Assembly: GCA_003864495.1 (NCBI GenBank)
Contig: ML133413.1
Location: forward strand, 62,001-126,000
Direction: 5' to 3'
From: Nemopilema nomurai
Taxonomy: Eukaryota > Cnidaria > Scyphozoa > Rhizostomeae > Rhizostomatidae
DNA length: 64,000 nucleotides
Position 1 is the stretch's first letter. Each line of letters begins with the position of its first letter. Positions 1 through 12,857 of the stretch are shown piece by piece. A program made the translations under genes and the position numbers. Under the pieces are notes generated by a model. It had not been told where the DNA came from. It did no database searches and was given only the letters and a program-made list of their open reading frames with translations.

Positions 1-177
1 AATTGCTTCGTGCAAAACGTCGAAAAAATCAATCCCGCTCAGGCTTAACTGAGGCCTAACGATGACTGTTCTAAAACGTTCTCGCAACCCCACGTTGACA
101 TGGTTTTGTTCCTCCAAATTTATCTCCTATAGAGGAACTCTTTTTAAAAGGTGCGTTCCCTTGTCATTTTCTCTCAC

Positions 178-3100
178 CTCTGTTTCTTCTTCATCTTCCT
201 TAGCGCTCTCAGATTGATTCTCTGTTTCTCCGTCACTTATTTTCTTGGCGTCTTCTTCCTCTTTGCGAATCTTCTTCCTCCACGTAAGAATACCCCTGTA
301 AGCAGAAAAGAAACAGTTACCTGAGGCCAATAACATCGTCAACAAAGTTTCCAGGTATCTTGGAATTGACCCTCCTACAAATTGACCAGCTTTTCAAATC
401 AAGAACGAAAGAGAAAATTGAACGCTTCATAATGCCAGCAGAAGGGATTGTTTTATTAAAAAAATACTGGTCCTAAAAATTGGTATCAAACAGCATTCGT
501 TACCAAAATTCAACAAAAATGGTCGGAATGTAGCTTCAAAGATGAACAACGTGCTGGAGTTATATCTGCCAGTATACACTGATATCATTTCATATTAGAA
601 CAAGGGGTACTATAAGGCACTGACTTCAGTTCTTTCTTTCCAAGAACTTTTATATCATCGCAGCAAATTTTTATTTCGTTCGTTGTTAAAGGGTGATTCA
701 AAATCTTTTCATCATCCAAAATCAGCTAAAATCAAAAGACAATAGTATAGAAATGCAACCAGCAAGCGAGAAAATCAATATAAAAAGGGTTGCATCTTCA
801 GTGTAAAATATCAAATGCTTCACTTGTATCTATTCTCTGACAATCGTGAACTATAAAAACACAATCAGTAAGGTTTGACGGGAATCGAAAGTGCAATAAG
901 GCAAAAAGGCCACTGAAATCTTGAATGACGATAATGGAAATATAGCCTATTAATTGGGAAAAATCATAATAAAAGCAGAAGACAGCAAAATCCAATAAAA
1001 GTCGAATCTTTTTGGCCTGAAAAGGGAGATGACATAATTTATGATTCTAAGTTGAATAACATTTTGCACAGCTGACCTGATTTGTCGTCGAGAGCATTTC
1101 AATGGGATTGTCACAAGACATGAAATCGGAAACTTTGTTCGATGTAAACAGAGTGTAATTGCCTTCCTCATAACCATCCCTTTGGCGTTTGTGTTTCTGG
1201 AACAAACATAAAGAAACAGAAGAAAGTTAATAATGTTATGCTATTGAATAGAAGGTACATTGAACGGCTTTAACTAGCGATAAAAAGAAGAAGCTGCAAA
1301 GTTTAAAAAAGGTTACCACACCAAGGTATTACTTCAGGATGGTCAGCCTGGTAATTAACATGAACTTACCTCCGGCTTGAAGATGTCGATCTTTTGCTTT
1401 TTAGTTTCCTCGGTTTCTTTGAAGACATGCTTCAAATCCAGTAATTTCTGGTCTAATTTAGCGGGTGCCAGAAAGCCCTAACAGATGTAGACGTACGGAG
1501 ACATTATAGCTAGGCATTTGAAGGGGCAAATACATAAAATAATTGCAAATGAAACACGAAAACACATTTAAAAATATTCACTGTAAAAAGTAAACTTTAA
1601 ATCTAGAGTTCTGCCCAAAGATGTATTGTTGCAAATTTTCTCAATGTACATAATACGTTTAGGGCATAGTCATAAAAATTTGTAGGGCAACTCATTGCTG
1701 AGGTTAGAATGTACAAAGCTACCATAAAAATTCATTTTTGCGACCTAAGAATTTCAACTTGATTGCGTATTGTATGTTTATGTTTCATCACGAGTCAAAA
1801 CATGAAACAAAGCAGAACAAGAAAACATCCGTCCACTGGCTTCTAAACAGAACAGTAAATCATCGGCTTCAAAATATAACAGACAATGATAGCTCATATG
1901 GCGTCAAAACAAGTTGTTTATACTACACTGCATATTTTTCATTGCATAATTTAATAAGAAATGAATTGAAATCAAATGAAATCAGATATTATCACTCCTT
2001 CCACACTGCAGATAAATACGCTTTGAAACCACATTCATAAACATTTTGGAGAAAAGAAAAGAAAATACATCCTGGTTGCCAAAGTCCACATAACCCTAAT
2101 GGCTGCAACTATAGCGCCAAGCCTGGACATATCTTAAAATTTAAAATTGATGGGTGATGAGGATTATAATTTTAGGTAGGAAGTAATTACGTTTACAGTG
2201 CGGAGGGGATGTGAAATGTGCCACATGTTTGTATGAAGCTTGCAGGCCTAGGCTGCCGTAAACTATTTAAGCATTATTGCGTAATACAACTTGGTTTAAG
2301 CTCCAGTCATAGATGTGAATAAATCAATGTTTGACAAGCTATATACCTGGCAAACAACAAATATTTCTGCTGATTCATTTCTTGAAGCCTAGAAGATAAA
2401 AAAGACTTTTGAGAGTTTCTTAAATATAATTTTAGAATTAACTTCCATATCATTTGTTGTAAAAATCAAACAGTGGTGATAAGGGCATTTCTCCATTAAA
2501 GTATAGCTGCAAATGGGCAACACCTTGAATAGGATTATTACTATAGGAAAGGCGGTTTACAACAACATAACAATGTTTTATTTTGTAACAGAAGGTTTTC
2601 ACAAACATTTTCAACAGACAGAAACTTCCATCGTTGATAACTAGTGAGAACCAGTTAGAAATAACAAAGGGTGAAGGATTAGTTAACACTTGCTTTCTCT
2701 CCATATCGTCTGCTAAAAGAGAAATTAATATAATCTTCATAAACCAAAAAATTGATTTCTAGCGCCATAATTTTGTGGAACTTCAAATGGATTAATAAAA
2801 ACCAGAAGTGCTATGCGTGAAAACTCAATATTAGTTGGTACTAAATGGAGATCGATCATGAACTGAAAGGTGCCTTATGCCTACCTGGGGTTTTGTAGCA
2901 TGAACTTTCTTGAAAAGAGCTTGGAAAGCTACCAACAGATTGGCATAATCTTTTGATCGAAAAACCTATGAAAAGAAACAAAATACATAAAGAATGATTT
3001 AGGATGACTGGGCCTTCAAAGATATTTAGACTAGCACTCTTGTGATCTCTATTTCGTGATGGTAAACATATCTAATAAGCAAAAACAAACAAAAATATAT

Positions 3101-6100
3101 CTAAACAATACAAATGATTTGACACTACAGATGAAAAATACAAATGATTTGACTTAAATTGAATGGTTTTTTCAAAGATACAGATTGAAATATCAGGAAA
3201 CTTATGGTCTTGCTTGTGAAATTAAAAGCTCACATAATCAGGTTTGCACATGTATGTATCACATTAAAAAGCCTGGATGATGTTGTAAAATGATTCTCTA
3301 CAGTAGACATCACTGTCAACTCTTCTATGGCTTTCAAATACAGTAACTGGAAAAAACTAGAAAACCGAGCTTTCCGAAAATAGTTATAACAGATTCCAAT
3401 ATTGGCTCTTATATATTGAGAAAGACATGCTATATGGAAAGAGCAAACCTTTGTTATAAACCACCCTCCTTTGTTGAGAAACTCACAAGCTAGCTTCAAG
3501 GCTGACAGAGTGAGTTGAGCTGTAATAAAAGAGGTATATTTTCATACGTAGAAAAGGTGGGAAATACACTTTTACACATTTATAGTTAAACAGTTTATAC
3601 AGCAAGACAAAGAAACTTCAACAAATATTGATTCAAACAAAAGCCCTAATTAAGGCATGGAAAACATAATTTGTCAATGTGACTGAAGAATTAGTTAGAA
3701 TACTGAATCAATATGGACTGAACCAAATGGATTCAGGAAAAAGAAATAAGTAGCATAAACATTCTTAGTTTGGAGCCAAGAGAAAAACATGCCATCTTAA
3801 AAGAACAAAGACAGAGAAAGGCTAACAGATACCTTGAGCAAAGGCATCCTGCACCCAAGCTGACCCAACATTTGGTGCTCCATCATTTAGAACACAGTCA
3901 GCCTTCCAGGTTTTTAACTCCTTTTTCAAATGCTGAAGAGATAATGCAACATTTATATAGGTAGTCAAGGATAAAAAGGATCCACTCAAAGCTAAATTTC
4001 ATGCTTTTATTTCAATAACTCGAAAAATCATTTTTCATTTTAACCATATCATCCATAAAAAGCAACAGTAATTGGTGTCTGTTCAGTTGTCTCATAACAG
4101 TCTGTGCCAACTTCATATCAGCATATTAACAATTCAGGCCTCACCCCTTTTACAAAGTTAACATTTAATGTCAATGGATTACAGGTTCAATAAACATTTT
4201 GTAGAAAACATATAAACAATAAAAGTAATATCATCTTTTAATAAAAACAAAACTCCAACTAGTGGATAAACATTTTTAATGAATTAAATATAAAGGCTTT
4301 GCAAATAATTTTGAAAAATATGTTTCAACTATGTTTTCACTGCCTTTCACTTTACTGAAATCTTTGAAAACTAAAAAACATAATAAAAGTGTTAAACTCT
4401 GCACTTAAAGAAAGATTAAGCAAAATGATTTCTTTAAACTTTCATACCTGTCTACATGTTTCTGTGGTAATATCTGATGTGAATGTAGTGACATTTTTTA
4501 TAGGTTTTATCGGAACAAGATCAACACCTGAAAAAGAATAATATTTTTGCAAAAAGTTATCAATAACAAGGAAATTATTTCCAAAGTATATACATAATGA
4601 AATTAGGTACTAGTTTGGTTTAGGTCTAGTTTAGGAACTACATAATGGTCAGTTTCCTGCATAAAGCTAAAATTGCAAATTTGATGTTTTTATTGCGTTG
4701 TCTACCCAGGATAAAGAGTACATGTTGCTTAGAGAAGGGTAAAAATGTTTTGTAGAGAAGCTTTAAACCATTTCTAAGAATAAAAAAATAAGCATTAAAC
4801 TCACCAAGAATGACACTTGATAAAGGCATAAAATTTGAAGCCACTTGTAGCCTGTAGGTTAAATTAAGCACAAATTCTGATAAATTAAAAAGCTTTGAAA
4901 AATTAGGCACATTTCAATATTTATTACCTGACAAATGATAAAAAGGGCAGAAAATCCATTACCAACAAGGTTTTTGTTAAGTAGTAAACCCAATTTAAGA
5001 TGGAGTACTGCCATAGCCTCCATAACAATGTCCAAAGAACAACACAACACATTAAAAAGTTACTATCGTGGATCTTTTGCAATATAAATGGAAACCAAAG
5101 CTACTTTTTAGGAGCTTTATACTTGTTGTTTTTCTAGATAAAGCCAAAACCAAGATAACTGATTTGGAGGTAAGGGTTTCTAGATAATTGACTCACTGGT
5201 GCTTACAGAAAATGTTTTGATGCAATTAGAATGATGCTTAAAGTAGGATGTTCAAAGTACAAAGCTCTGGCAAAAGAAACCCAAAAGGAACAAGACACAA
5301 GGGTTTAAATGTATCATCCAGTTACATCTAATGAATGAGATACACTTTAGAACTCTCACTGACAATGGAAATGTATTAATTGAATTTTCAGCCTTAGGCT
5401 CTTTCTGGACAGGAAAACATTATATATGAGAAGATTGATATTTGAAGAAAAAAGTGCTAGGCTATGAAACCAGATTGTCAAAGCTAATAGGAATTTTACC
5501 CCCAAAAATGGACTTCTAGATATTTAAATCCTGATATTTTACACTATAAACTGACAAACAGATTAATGCATCTTCTGAAAACATATATTTCTTTAAATTC
5601 TTTGATACTGGTTGTACTCACCATCCTCCAGGAGCAGCGCAAAGATCAATCAGAACTCTTGACTTTGAGAGAAAGTTGAACTTTCTGTTCAACTGAATAA
5701 GCTTAAATGCAGACCTTGCTCTGTAACCTTAAAAATAACAATTCTACTATATATAATAGTTCTAGTGACTGCTAAAATGTAGTTTAAAGTTGGGTTTTTA
5801 CACCAATCGATCCCATCCAGGGAAATATGGGAAATAAACATGCGGAATAATTGTTCCAAAATCTTCTTGGACACCTTAAAAAATAGTGGGGTTTGTCAGT
5901 AAGTGGATGTTATAATGTATGTTTTGTTTAGGCCTAATGAACTCCATTGAGATATTGCCTGAATAAACCAGAAGTACCGTTGAAAACTGTCGTACTGCGT
6001 GTACAATTTATTCTTCTGGAAGAAGGAAACTCTAACATTAGACTAGGTATACTACCACTTCACAAAAAGTAAATTTAGAGGAATAGCATTGATGCATCAG

Positions 6101-6262
6101 GTAGATCTATAGACCTTTTATTAGAAGAGACCATAGCAAGAAAGTGGCAGTAAATGAAGTCCTAGTGTAAGATCTTAATCATGAAGTATTCTTACCGGTC
6201 TCTTTAGCGAGGTGATAGTACTTATCCCGTCTGGCTTTTCCAATTTTCGGTTTCTTCCCCAT
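178..6262 (-). CDS. FTSJ3: FTSJ3/SPB1 pre-rRNA 2'-O-methyltransferase (C-terminal part beyond left edge)
   Basis: SAM-dependent 2'-O-ribose methyltransferase acting on pre-rRNA in the nucleolus. Twelve exons in transcript order: 6262-6196, 5727-5622, 4851-4805, 4527-4448, 3932-3833, 3519-3449, 2965-2885, 2388-2347, 1477-1370, 1196-1077, 725-625, 295-178. All have GT/AG ends with matching phases and give 347 codons, the RrmJ domain plus the start of the acidic linker; human FTSJ3 is about 850 aa. The protein begins [14 protein letters not shown]. Visible motifs are the SAM-binding [13 protein letters not shown] and the family K-D-K-E tetrad: Lys in RSAFKLIQL, Asp in [10 protein letters not shown], Lys in [10 protein letters not shown] and Glu in [10 protein letters not shown]. 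The end of the last exon (GAAACAGAG/GTGAGA at 178) was preferred to reading on to a stop at 127, because the family needs several hundred more residues. The start has an A at -3 and G at +4. It is divergent from INO80E. Spb1 is the yeast counterpart. Confidence 0.95.
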
Positions 6263-6491
6263 GTTTTTCTTCTACACGTGCAGTGATTTTCAAGAAGCCC
6301 AATGAATTTTGTCCCAAATGGAGGCTGTTTCGTTAAGAGGCAGGCAAATAATTGCACATCTACAGACGAACACGAGGCTGCGGAAAGATCTGCGGACTTC
6401 AAAAAAGGACCTATTTACGAATCGGGATTTAAACGAGTGTTTTTCGATGTCTTGAGGGATTTTTTAGAATCAAGAAAGAAAACAGAATATT
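6263..6491. promoter_or_regulatory. Shared divergent promoter region FTSJ3/INO80E
   Basis: Only 229 bp separate the two start codons, which face away from each other, so both promoters and 5' UTRs must overlap here. No obvious TATA box is visible. An ATG at 6302 on the plus strand opens a 65-codon frame that overlaps the INO80E start (see findings), so the INO80E transcript probably starts downstream of 6302. Confidence 0.6.
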
Positions 6492-9400
6492 ATGTCTGAA
6501 TACATGTCAGGAGGATATCGTCAATGGCCTAATGAAGATAATGAAGGACCTCAGGCCAAACAGAAATACAGGACACTGAAGAGAAAGTTGAGGTGTCTTT
6601 TGTACGAACAGGAATGCTTTCAAGAAGAGCTTAGGAGACTGCAAAGAAAGTTGCTCAGGGTCAACCGTGATAAAAGGTAAATCTTTAAGTATATAAGGTT
6701 TGTTTTAAGAGGATTTTCCAACCCATCTCATTGTTACTAATGACAAGGCTTCGTTGTTAGTCAAGCACTTTCTGAGGTGTCAAGGTCACAAGCGTGGATT
6801 TTTTTTGCTGGGTCCCACGAGGAATCCCATTTTACCCTTATTGCACTACTAAGTCTCATTTCGTTTAAAATCTCTACAATATCTACTACTATAGAATTTA
6901 AAAATAATGTTTGAATAGGATCTAAAGAAATTGTGTAGGAAGGTGCCTCTCGGATTTTGCAACACTTGAGTTGTCTTTTGACTGTAAAATCCATCTTAAA
7001 AAACAATCAAACATTTTATGTTTTAGTTTGCCACAGTTTACTATAGGGAGATTGATTGGCAAGATTCATTTTTAATTTTTTACTGGACTGAAGTCTTCAA
7101 TCACATCCCACTTTATTGTGGAAGTATTTTATTGAAATATACAGATTTATTGTATTTATTGAATTATAAGAATGAAGACGTTCGGTGTGACCGCCATTTT
7201 GCTGCTTTCAGTGCACTTGTTTTTATCTTTTTCCAGCTTCTTGTTGGATAGGCTTCTTCAGTATGAACCACCAGAATTTTCATCCTCAGGTGAATCACAT
7301 TTCACTTAAATACCTTGAAGAAGTTTTAAACTTTGTGAAATATCATGAATGTTGACATAACTTTCCTTTTTATAAATGAAAATAGGAGTATGTATGACTA
7401 AAAAATAATTTTTTTGTATCCATTTGAAATATCTGGATATAAAACCAATCATGATATCAATGAAAAGATAGAAGTCATTGTGTCCAGTTTTAAGGTGATT
7501 TGCCTAGTAAGCAGTGAAACCCTTCACCTATATATATCCCAGCTAAAACTGTTTAAATGGAAAACACTAGTTTTATTTGCTTTATTATAACTGACAGAAC
7601 TTTTTTAATGCAGATGAGGAGGATACTGCATCATCTGCAGATGAAAGTCAGCATTTGAAGGTAACTATACTTGTATCACAGAAACTCTTATTCATGTCCT
7701 TGTAAGATGAATTAATATTCCAATGAATGTATGGTTTATAGAATTATCAACAAGTTTACTTTTATTAAAATTACTTTTCATAAAGTGGTGCAGTCAGTGG
7801 TGGATTTAAACAGTTGACATCCCCCCTTTGCTGAGTTGAAGGTGTTCTGTCAACCTTTTTTGAAATTTTGCACCCTTTTTAGCAGTTTAGGCAAGTTATT
7901 GGAGAAACTATATTAATTTTCAATTAGACACAAAATTTTGCTGTTCTGAATTAAACCCACATTGCATCAATAGAAGTCTTTGAGTTTTATCAAGCTCTTA
8001 TTTTTCCAGATGATTAAAGCTATTTTAGATGTATATACTTTAAAATGTCCTTTAATGCTAAGTAGTACAAAATGCTAAGTATTCTTTTGTATTACAAAAA
8101 TATTCTTTTTGTATTGCAGAGTTACTGGAACAGCCAGATAGGTGGCCACCATTTTGATGCAGTGTATGCCATTTTCCATATATAGCTCTCTCTGTTTTAA
8201 AGCTCTCAGATTTCAATGGCTAACTTGAGTATAATAATGAGATTGTATCAATCCGCTGTTGTAACATGGGAATTAAGATTACAAAAATGACAGGAGATGT
8301 AATTTTAAACATGCCATCTCTGATCACTTTGCCTTCTTTGTGGGTCATACTTCAAAAGAACTTTTACAGAGTAGAAATTATTATTTCAGACCTTTGAAGA
8401 AAACATCCAATAATTTGCATGCAGCTGCTGGCGCCTCTTCACAAGAGTCTAAAAGCCAAGTTAAGTCAAAGAAGGTAAAGCTCACATGCACCATATGTTA
8501 TGCTGCCATGTCTTTAAAGATAATCCGGACATAAGAAACTTATTGAAGACTGAATCATTCCATTGTAAATAATATCACTTTTTAACACTGCCAGTTCCTT
8601 TTTTGTGATTTGAATTGATTGCAACACCACTTCATGAAGTATTTCTAAAATGAATTCCTTTTGTTGACTGAAGGATATTTATGTCCAATGGGTTTTGAAT
8701 CTATAATGTGTTCAAAAAGTGGGAAAGCAGTTTTAAAAAACTATTGTTCCTCAATGTTTGTGAGCTTTAAATGTTTTGTTCACAGGAATTCTACCTTTCC
8801 GTGCTAATAATTCACTAAATAAAGTTTTTCAGATTCTCATTCATTTTTTCTCTTTTAGAATGCAGATAACATGGAGAAAGTTAGATGCAAGCACGTTGAA
8901 AATGTGAGTGTTTTTTACCTTGCGACAGTCTTGATAGTACATTCATTTATTCTCACAGAAGGAAAATTCTTTCCATGCGGGTGATACCCAATTGTATTGA
9001 ACCACTCTTAGTCAAAATTAAACTCCAGCTTGATGCTTCAAAAACCGTACCTATAAATATATAAAAACCTCCAATGTCCCCAGTGATTGACTGAGGTATG
9101 AGATAATCGTTTCCTTGTCATCTCATTATCCAGTGGTTTTCGTTGCTTGCAAAGGTTAAGCAATGGCCATTGTCCTTTTTTAAGTATTTAATTTGCAAAG
9201 CAATTAAATGTCTGTAAAGTCAAGGAAAATTGCTTACTCTGATGTGCAATGTTTTTTCTACATAGGCCTAAAAAACTTAAGTATTATGACCTAGAAAGTT
9301 TGATTTGTAGTCAGTAAAAAACTTGTTTGCAGGGAAAGCAATGCTCTAAAATGGTCAGCCGTAGAGTGAAAACTGGCCTTTGTCTAGTTCACAGAGGTGG

Positions 9401-10887
9401 AGACGTCAAGCAAGGTATATACCTGAAAATTTCATGCCCACCTTAAATCTGGTATTATTTTCAAAACAGCATTGAGCAATTTGCTGCTAAGAAGTGTGGC
9501 AATTTGAGAATCATATTATTCTTCATGATATTTTTCCCAGCCCTGAAATTTTTCCAGATAAAGAGTTATCATATATTTTCTATTTCTAAAGTTTTATGCC
9601 AGTGTTAACCCATTCGTAGCAAATAAATATGTTGAACTTTTTGAAGTTTTAATTCTGATATGATTCATGAAAAACTGGTTGGTTCCTTGTGACAGCCAAG
9701 TCTGGGAAGTCAGCAGCACAACAGAGAGTGAGCAGTACTGTCCACCCTAGAAGTACTTTGGATTTTTATACCCAGGTAAAGACATGTTTTTGATATTCAT
9801 GAAAAATTTGGTCAAGATCTCATGTATCGCTGATAAATGCAGAGAATTTTAAGATTTTAAGAATCATGATTTTCATCCTGAGTTGAAACTTTGATAGTAA
9901 TGTTAATAATGACAATGATAACAAAAATTCATTCTATGTAACCAAAAAAATGTTTCTTAGTTTTAAGACTATTTTTGTACCCATTTGCTTGATTTTGCCA
10001 TAAAGAAGGGCTAATGAACATTGCTGAAAACAGTTCAAGTCAAAATAGTTCTTCTAAAAAATTCGGTTTTTTTCTATGCTATTTGAAGAGTTTACAGACC
10101 ACCACCAAGAGAACACTAATTAACACAAATGTAACAACAGTAACTCTACTTTTCAGCCAAATCCAATGATATCTGGTATTTCAGACGACCACCTGCCCGC
10201 ACCAGCCTCTGCTGGTATCCAGGATGAAATTTACTCCATATCAAATATCCATCATGATAGGTGGGTGGTTCATTATCTTGTTAATAAATTATTTTCCTGC
10301 CAATTCTTGCCCTATAAATGCTGTTATAGGCTCTTCTAAAGTTAGGTGTTAAGTAACGTTGATTGGTCAATTATAAACAATCACACGCTCTGCTTATCAC
10401 CCTGTAGTGTTTTCGATCCGCATTTGACTATTTCTTCTGTCAGCTTTTGGCTATTTTCTGATGTTTGCAGACTCTGAGGAGTGTCAGACGAAAAAGTACT
10501 TTAAGTATGCAAAAACTAGTTCCGCTTTTTCTTGCAACTGAAAACTAAAACTTTCGTTCTCAGATCGCACATGAAGATGAGTTCAGCTTGCTCATTACCT
10601 TGAATATATTCAGCTTAATCGACTTGTATCACGCTTCTTCTTAAGATTTTTAATCGATCGAAAATAATTTTTTTCCAAAGTGCACGTTGCAAATATACAA
10701 TTATCTCATATATTTTGACAGCAGTATTCAAAAGTAGCACAAAAGGACCTTGCCGTGTTGTCCTCAGTGTTTGTCAATATTTGCGTCTTTTGTTTTCAGC
10801 CCCGCTGCAGATTCTCATGCTTCGTCCGACTTCCATAGTAACATCTACGAAGGAGATGATGACCTTGTCATAGATCTTCCGGAGTGA
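6492..10887 (+). CDS. INO80E: INO80 chromatin-remodelling complex subunit E
   Basis: Metazoan-specific subunit of the nuclear INO80 ATP-dependent nucleosome remodeller. Nine exons: 6492-6676, 7237-7289, 7614-7660, 8370-8474, 8859-8903, 9333-9414, 9696-9775, 10157-10260, 10800-10887. Phases all fit, giving 262 aa (human about 244). The N-terminal coiled-coil block matches the family closely: [48 protein letters not shown] and then an acidic [12 protein letters not shown] stretch. The C-terminus [12 protein letters not shown] is nearly identical to the vertebrate end. The middle is low-complexity and diverged, so exon 4 (8370-8474), placed on the only acceptor that keeps phase, is the least certain. 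An A at -3 supports the start at 6492. A polyadenylation signal AATAAA lies at 11070-11075. Confidence 0.93.
10409..10600 (+). repeat. Diverged dispersed repeat, copy A
   Basis: In the last INO80E intron. Shares ordered blocks with 14535-14720: TTTCGATC.GCA, TTCT.TCAG.TTTTG, GGAGTGTC and GTACTTTAA.T.TGCAAAAA. The order and spacing are the same, with small gaps. The element type was not identified. Confidence 0.45.
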
Positions 10888-11349
10888 CAATCTGACGTCA
10901 TTGGTAAAAGTCAACGTCAATGGTGCTGCTGAGAGACTATTTACGAAGAAAAATTGACTTCACTAACAATTATCCGGACACTATCACATCGTGAGAAAGT
11001 GGACGGTTTCAAAAATTCCTCAACGATGCTCCCTATAATTCTTCACTTACATGTAGAAGTGACTTCTAAAATAAAGGCACCTCTGTTGCGGAAACTGGTA
11101 GAGCACAGCCCCAGGTGCCCATGAACTAACCTGGAATGCTTGTAAATTTTTTGTGGACTTGGAAGTTACATTATCAGATGAGTCAAGCTGATTGTAATGC
11201 AAACTACCTTATCATTTCTGCCACCAGCAAATCACAACAAGTCAGGATCCTTCTGCCTACAAAGAAGGTTAGGATTCGACGACGATAATCCTCTGTAGCT
11301 TTATTTCAAAGATACTGGAAGATTACTAGATTATTGTATCAATTTTCCA

Positions 11350-11711
11350 AAGCCTGAAATACACGATCAGTTTTTATCAGTTTTTGACTGACAGTTTTCA
11401 GTTTTTCAAAAACTGATGTCCTTCATACACAGTCAGTTTTAATCAGTTTTGGAATAAGTCCACGTTTTGCTTAGATCGGCTCTTTTTACAATGGATCAAA
11501 AAACAACTGCAGTTCTTCTAGCTGCGGCTCTGGTCGTCAAAAAATGCGAAAATATCGAAAAAAGTAAACAAGGCCTGTTTGGGTAAAGCCATGGCTGAGT
11601 AGGCTTCCACGCTTCTATGAATTTATCTGCATTGACAACTTTCTTCGCCATCTTTAAATCGCACTTATCCACGCTGCTCTAAAAAATTGGCTGATCGTGT
11701 ATTTTAGGCTT
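11350..11711 (+). mobile_element. Non-autonomous Harbinger/PIF-type DNA transposon remnant (MITE)
   Basis: Terminal inverted repeats of 21 bp match at 20 positions: left 11350-11370 begins AAGCCTGAAATACACG, and right 11691-11711 ends CGTGTATTTTAGGCTT. Inside, an open frame starts at 11491 (MDQKTTAVLLAAALVVKK). In a shifted frame, 11579 onward reads VWVKPWLSRLPRFYEF followed by a stop. W-V-x-P-W-L is the usual N-terminal signature of Harbinger/PIF transposases. The DDE catalytic part is absent, so this is an internally deleted copy. No clear target-site duplication was seen. Confidence 0.7.
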
Positions 11712-12659
11712 AAGCAGAACGAAACGCAGTTAAAGCGTTTTAACTTTCCCTCAAATTTTTAACTTTCCACCAATTGAATGTACAAAGATTGCGTTGTAAA
11801 GCATGCTGTTATGTAGTTGCAATTTTTTCTAACACTTCTAGTTTCGGCTGTGTTTTAAAGCAACATGTTAAAGAACGAATCAAAAATAATTTGGATCTAG
11901 ATTCAATTTTTCAGGCCACTTTGAAGCATCAAATTATAGTCTATCAACAGATAATTTAACATCAACAACAGATAAGCAAAATTTACCTTTAACTGCTACG
12001 ACATTTCTACAACTTTGCTTTACTATTAAGTCGACTTGATTACAACAAATTATTGATTACGTACAAAAAGCAACCCCTGGCTATCAGAAGTAAATCAAAG
12101 GTGTATTAGTCGAATTGGCAGTATGTCAGATAATGCATAGTCAATGACAGGAGTTTGACAACAAGACGATTTACTGACAAGCTGCTTTGTGAAGGCTAGA
12201 GCCGTTGATTAGAGGATATTCGTTAGTGCCAAGCCCCTTTCACTTACTTAGTATATTATGAATTAGTATAACTAGTATTGCACATTCATACATATAGTGC
12301 AAATGCTAGAAAGTACTGCTTGTGACGTCATCATTAACACACTCATTCACTATGTCAGTTGACGCTGGCTTTAACACCAAAGTGTATTTGAAATGTGCTA
12401 CCAGCACCGCTGTTTGTGCACAGTCAAATCATCAATTATTGTGCACATATGACCTTTTCCTTTTTCATATGCTTACTGAAATCAATTTTCACTGCAGGGG
12501 TCAGAATGAAGTTAGAATAAAAATTTAATTTGTCGCAAAATGCTTCTCCGCAAAACAATAATGTTTTCAACTTAATCTAACAGATTATTGAAGAGTATAA
12601 AGGGAAGAAACTCGACGGTAGAAGAATGGTTTGTTATTCTGTTTAGAAAGTAAAGAGCT

Positions 12660-12665
12660 TTTATT
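12660..12665 (-). terminator. Candidate polyadenylation signal for GTF2H3
   Basis: AATAAA on the minus strand, about 195 bases beyond the GTF2H3 stop at 12858. It is positioned as expected for a short 3' UTR, but the hexamer is common in AT-rich DNA. Confidence 0.45.
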
Positions 12666-12857
12666 GTTATGGGTTACTTCATGCACAATAAAAAAATCAT
12701 CTCGTTCTTTAGAAAAAAGCAAAGATTTTTAAAATCTACTGCTAGTCCAAACTGCTCAATTACAATGAACTTAGTAACAAGGGCTACCAGTTCTTCTTCT
12801 ACGCAGCACAAAAATCCAATGTTTTACAGTCGATTGTTCGGCCTCCGATCAGTCCAT

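Larger units (their letters stand above)
10888..12857. other. Convergent intergenic region INO80E-GTF2H3
   Basis: No gene found. It holds the INO80E 3' UTR with AATAAA at 11070-11075, an inverted-repeat element at 11350-11711, and a minus-strand AATAAA at 12660-12665 that would serve GTF2H3 about 195 bases after its stop. Short open frames at 11774-11959 and 12322-12528 show no family resemblance. Confidence 0.6.

Noticed and set aside
127..177. Reading FTSJ3 through to a stop at 127
   Set aside because: The GTGAGA donor at 177 is strong, and the family continues for about 500 more residues beyond this point.
8117..8160. Possible extra INO80E exon (GTATTGCAG acceptor, SYWNSQI)
   Set aside because: It enters in phase 0 but leaves in phase 1, so it cannot join the next exon at 8370. 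No similarity to the family.
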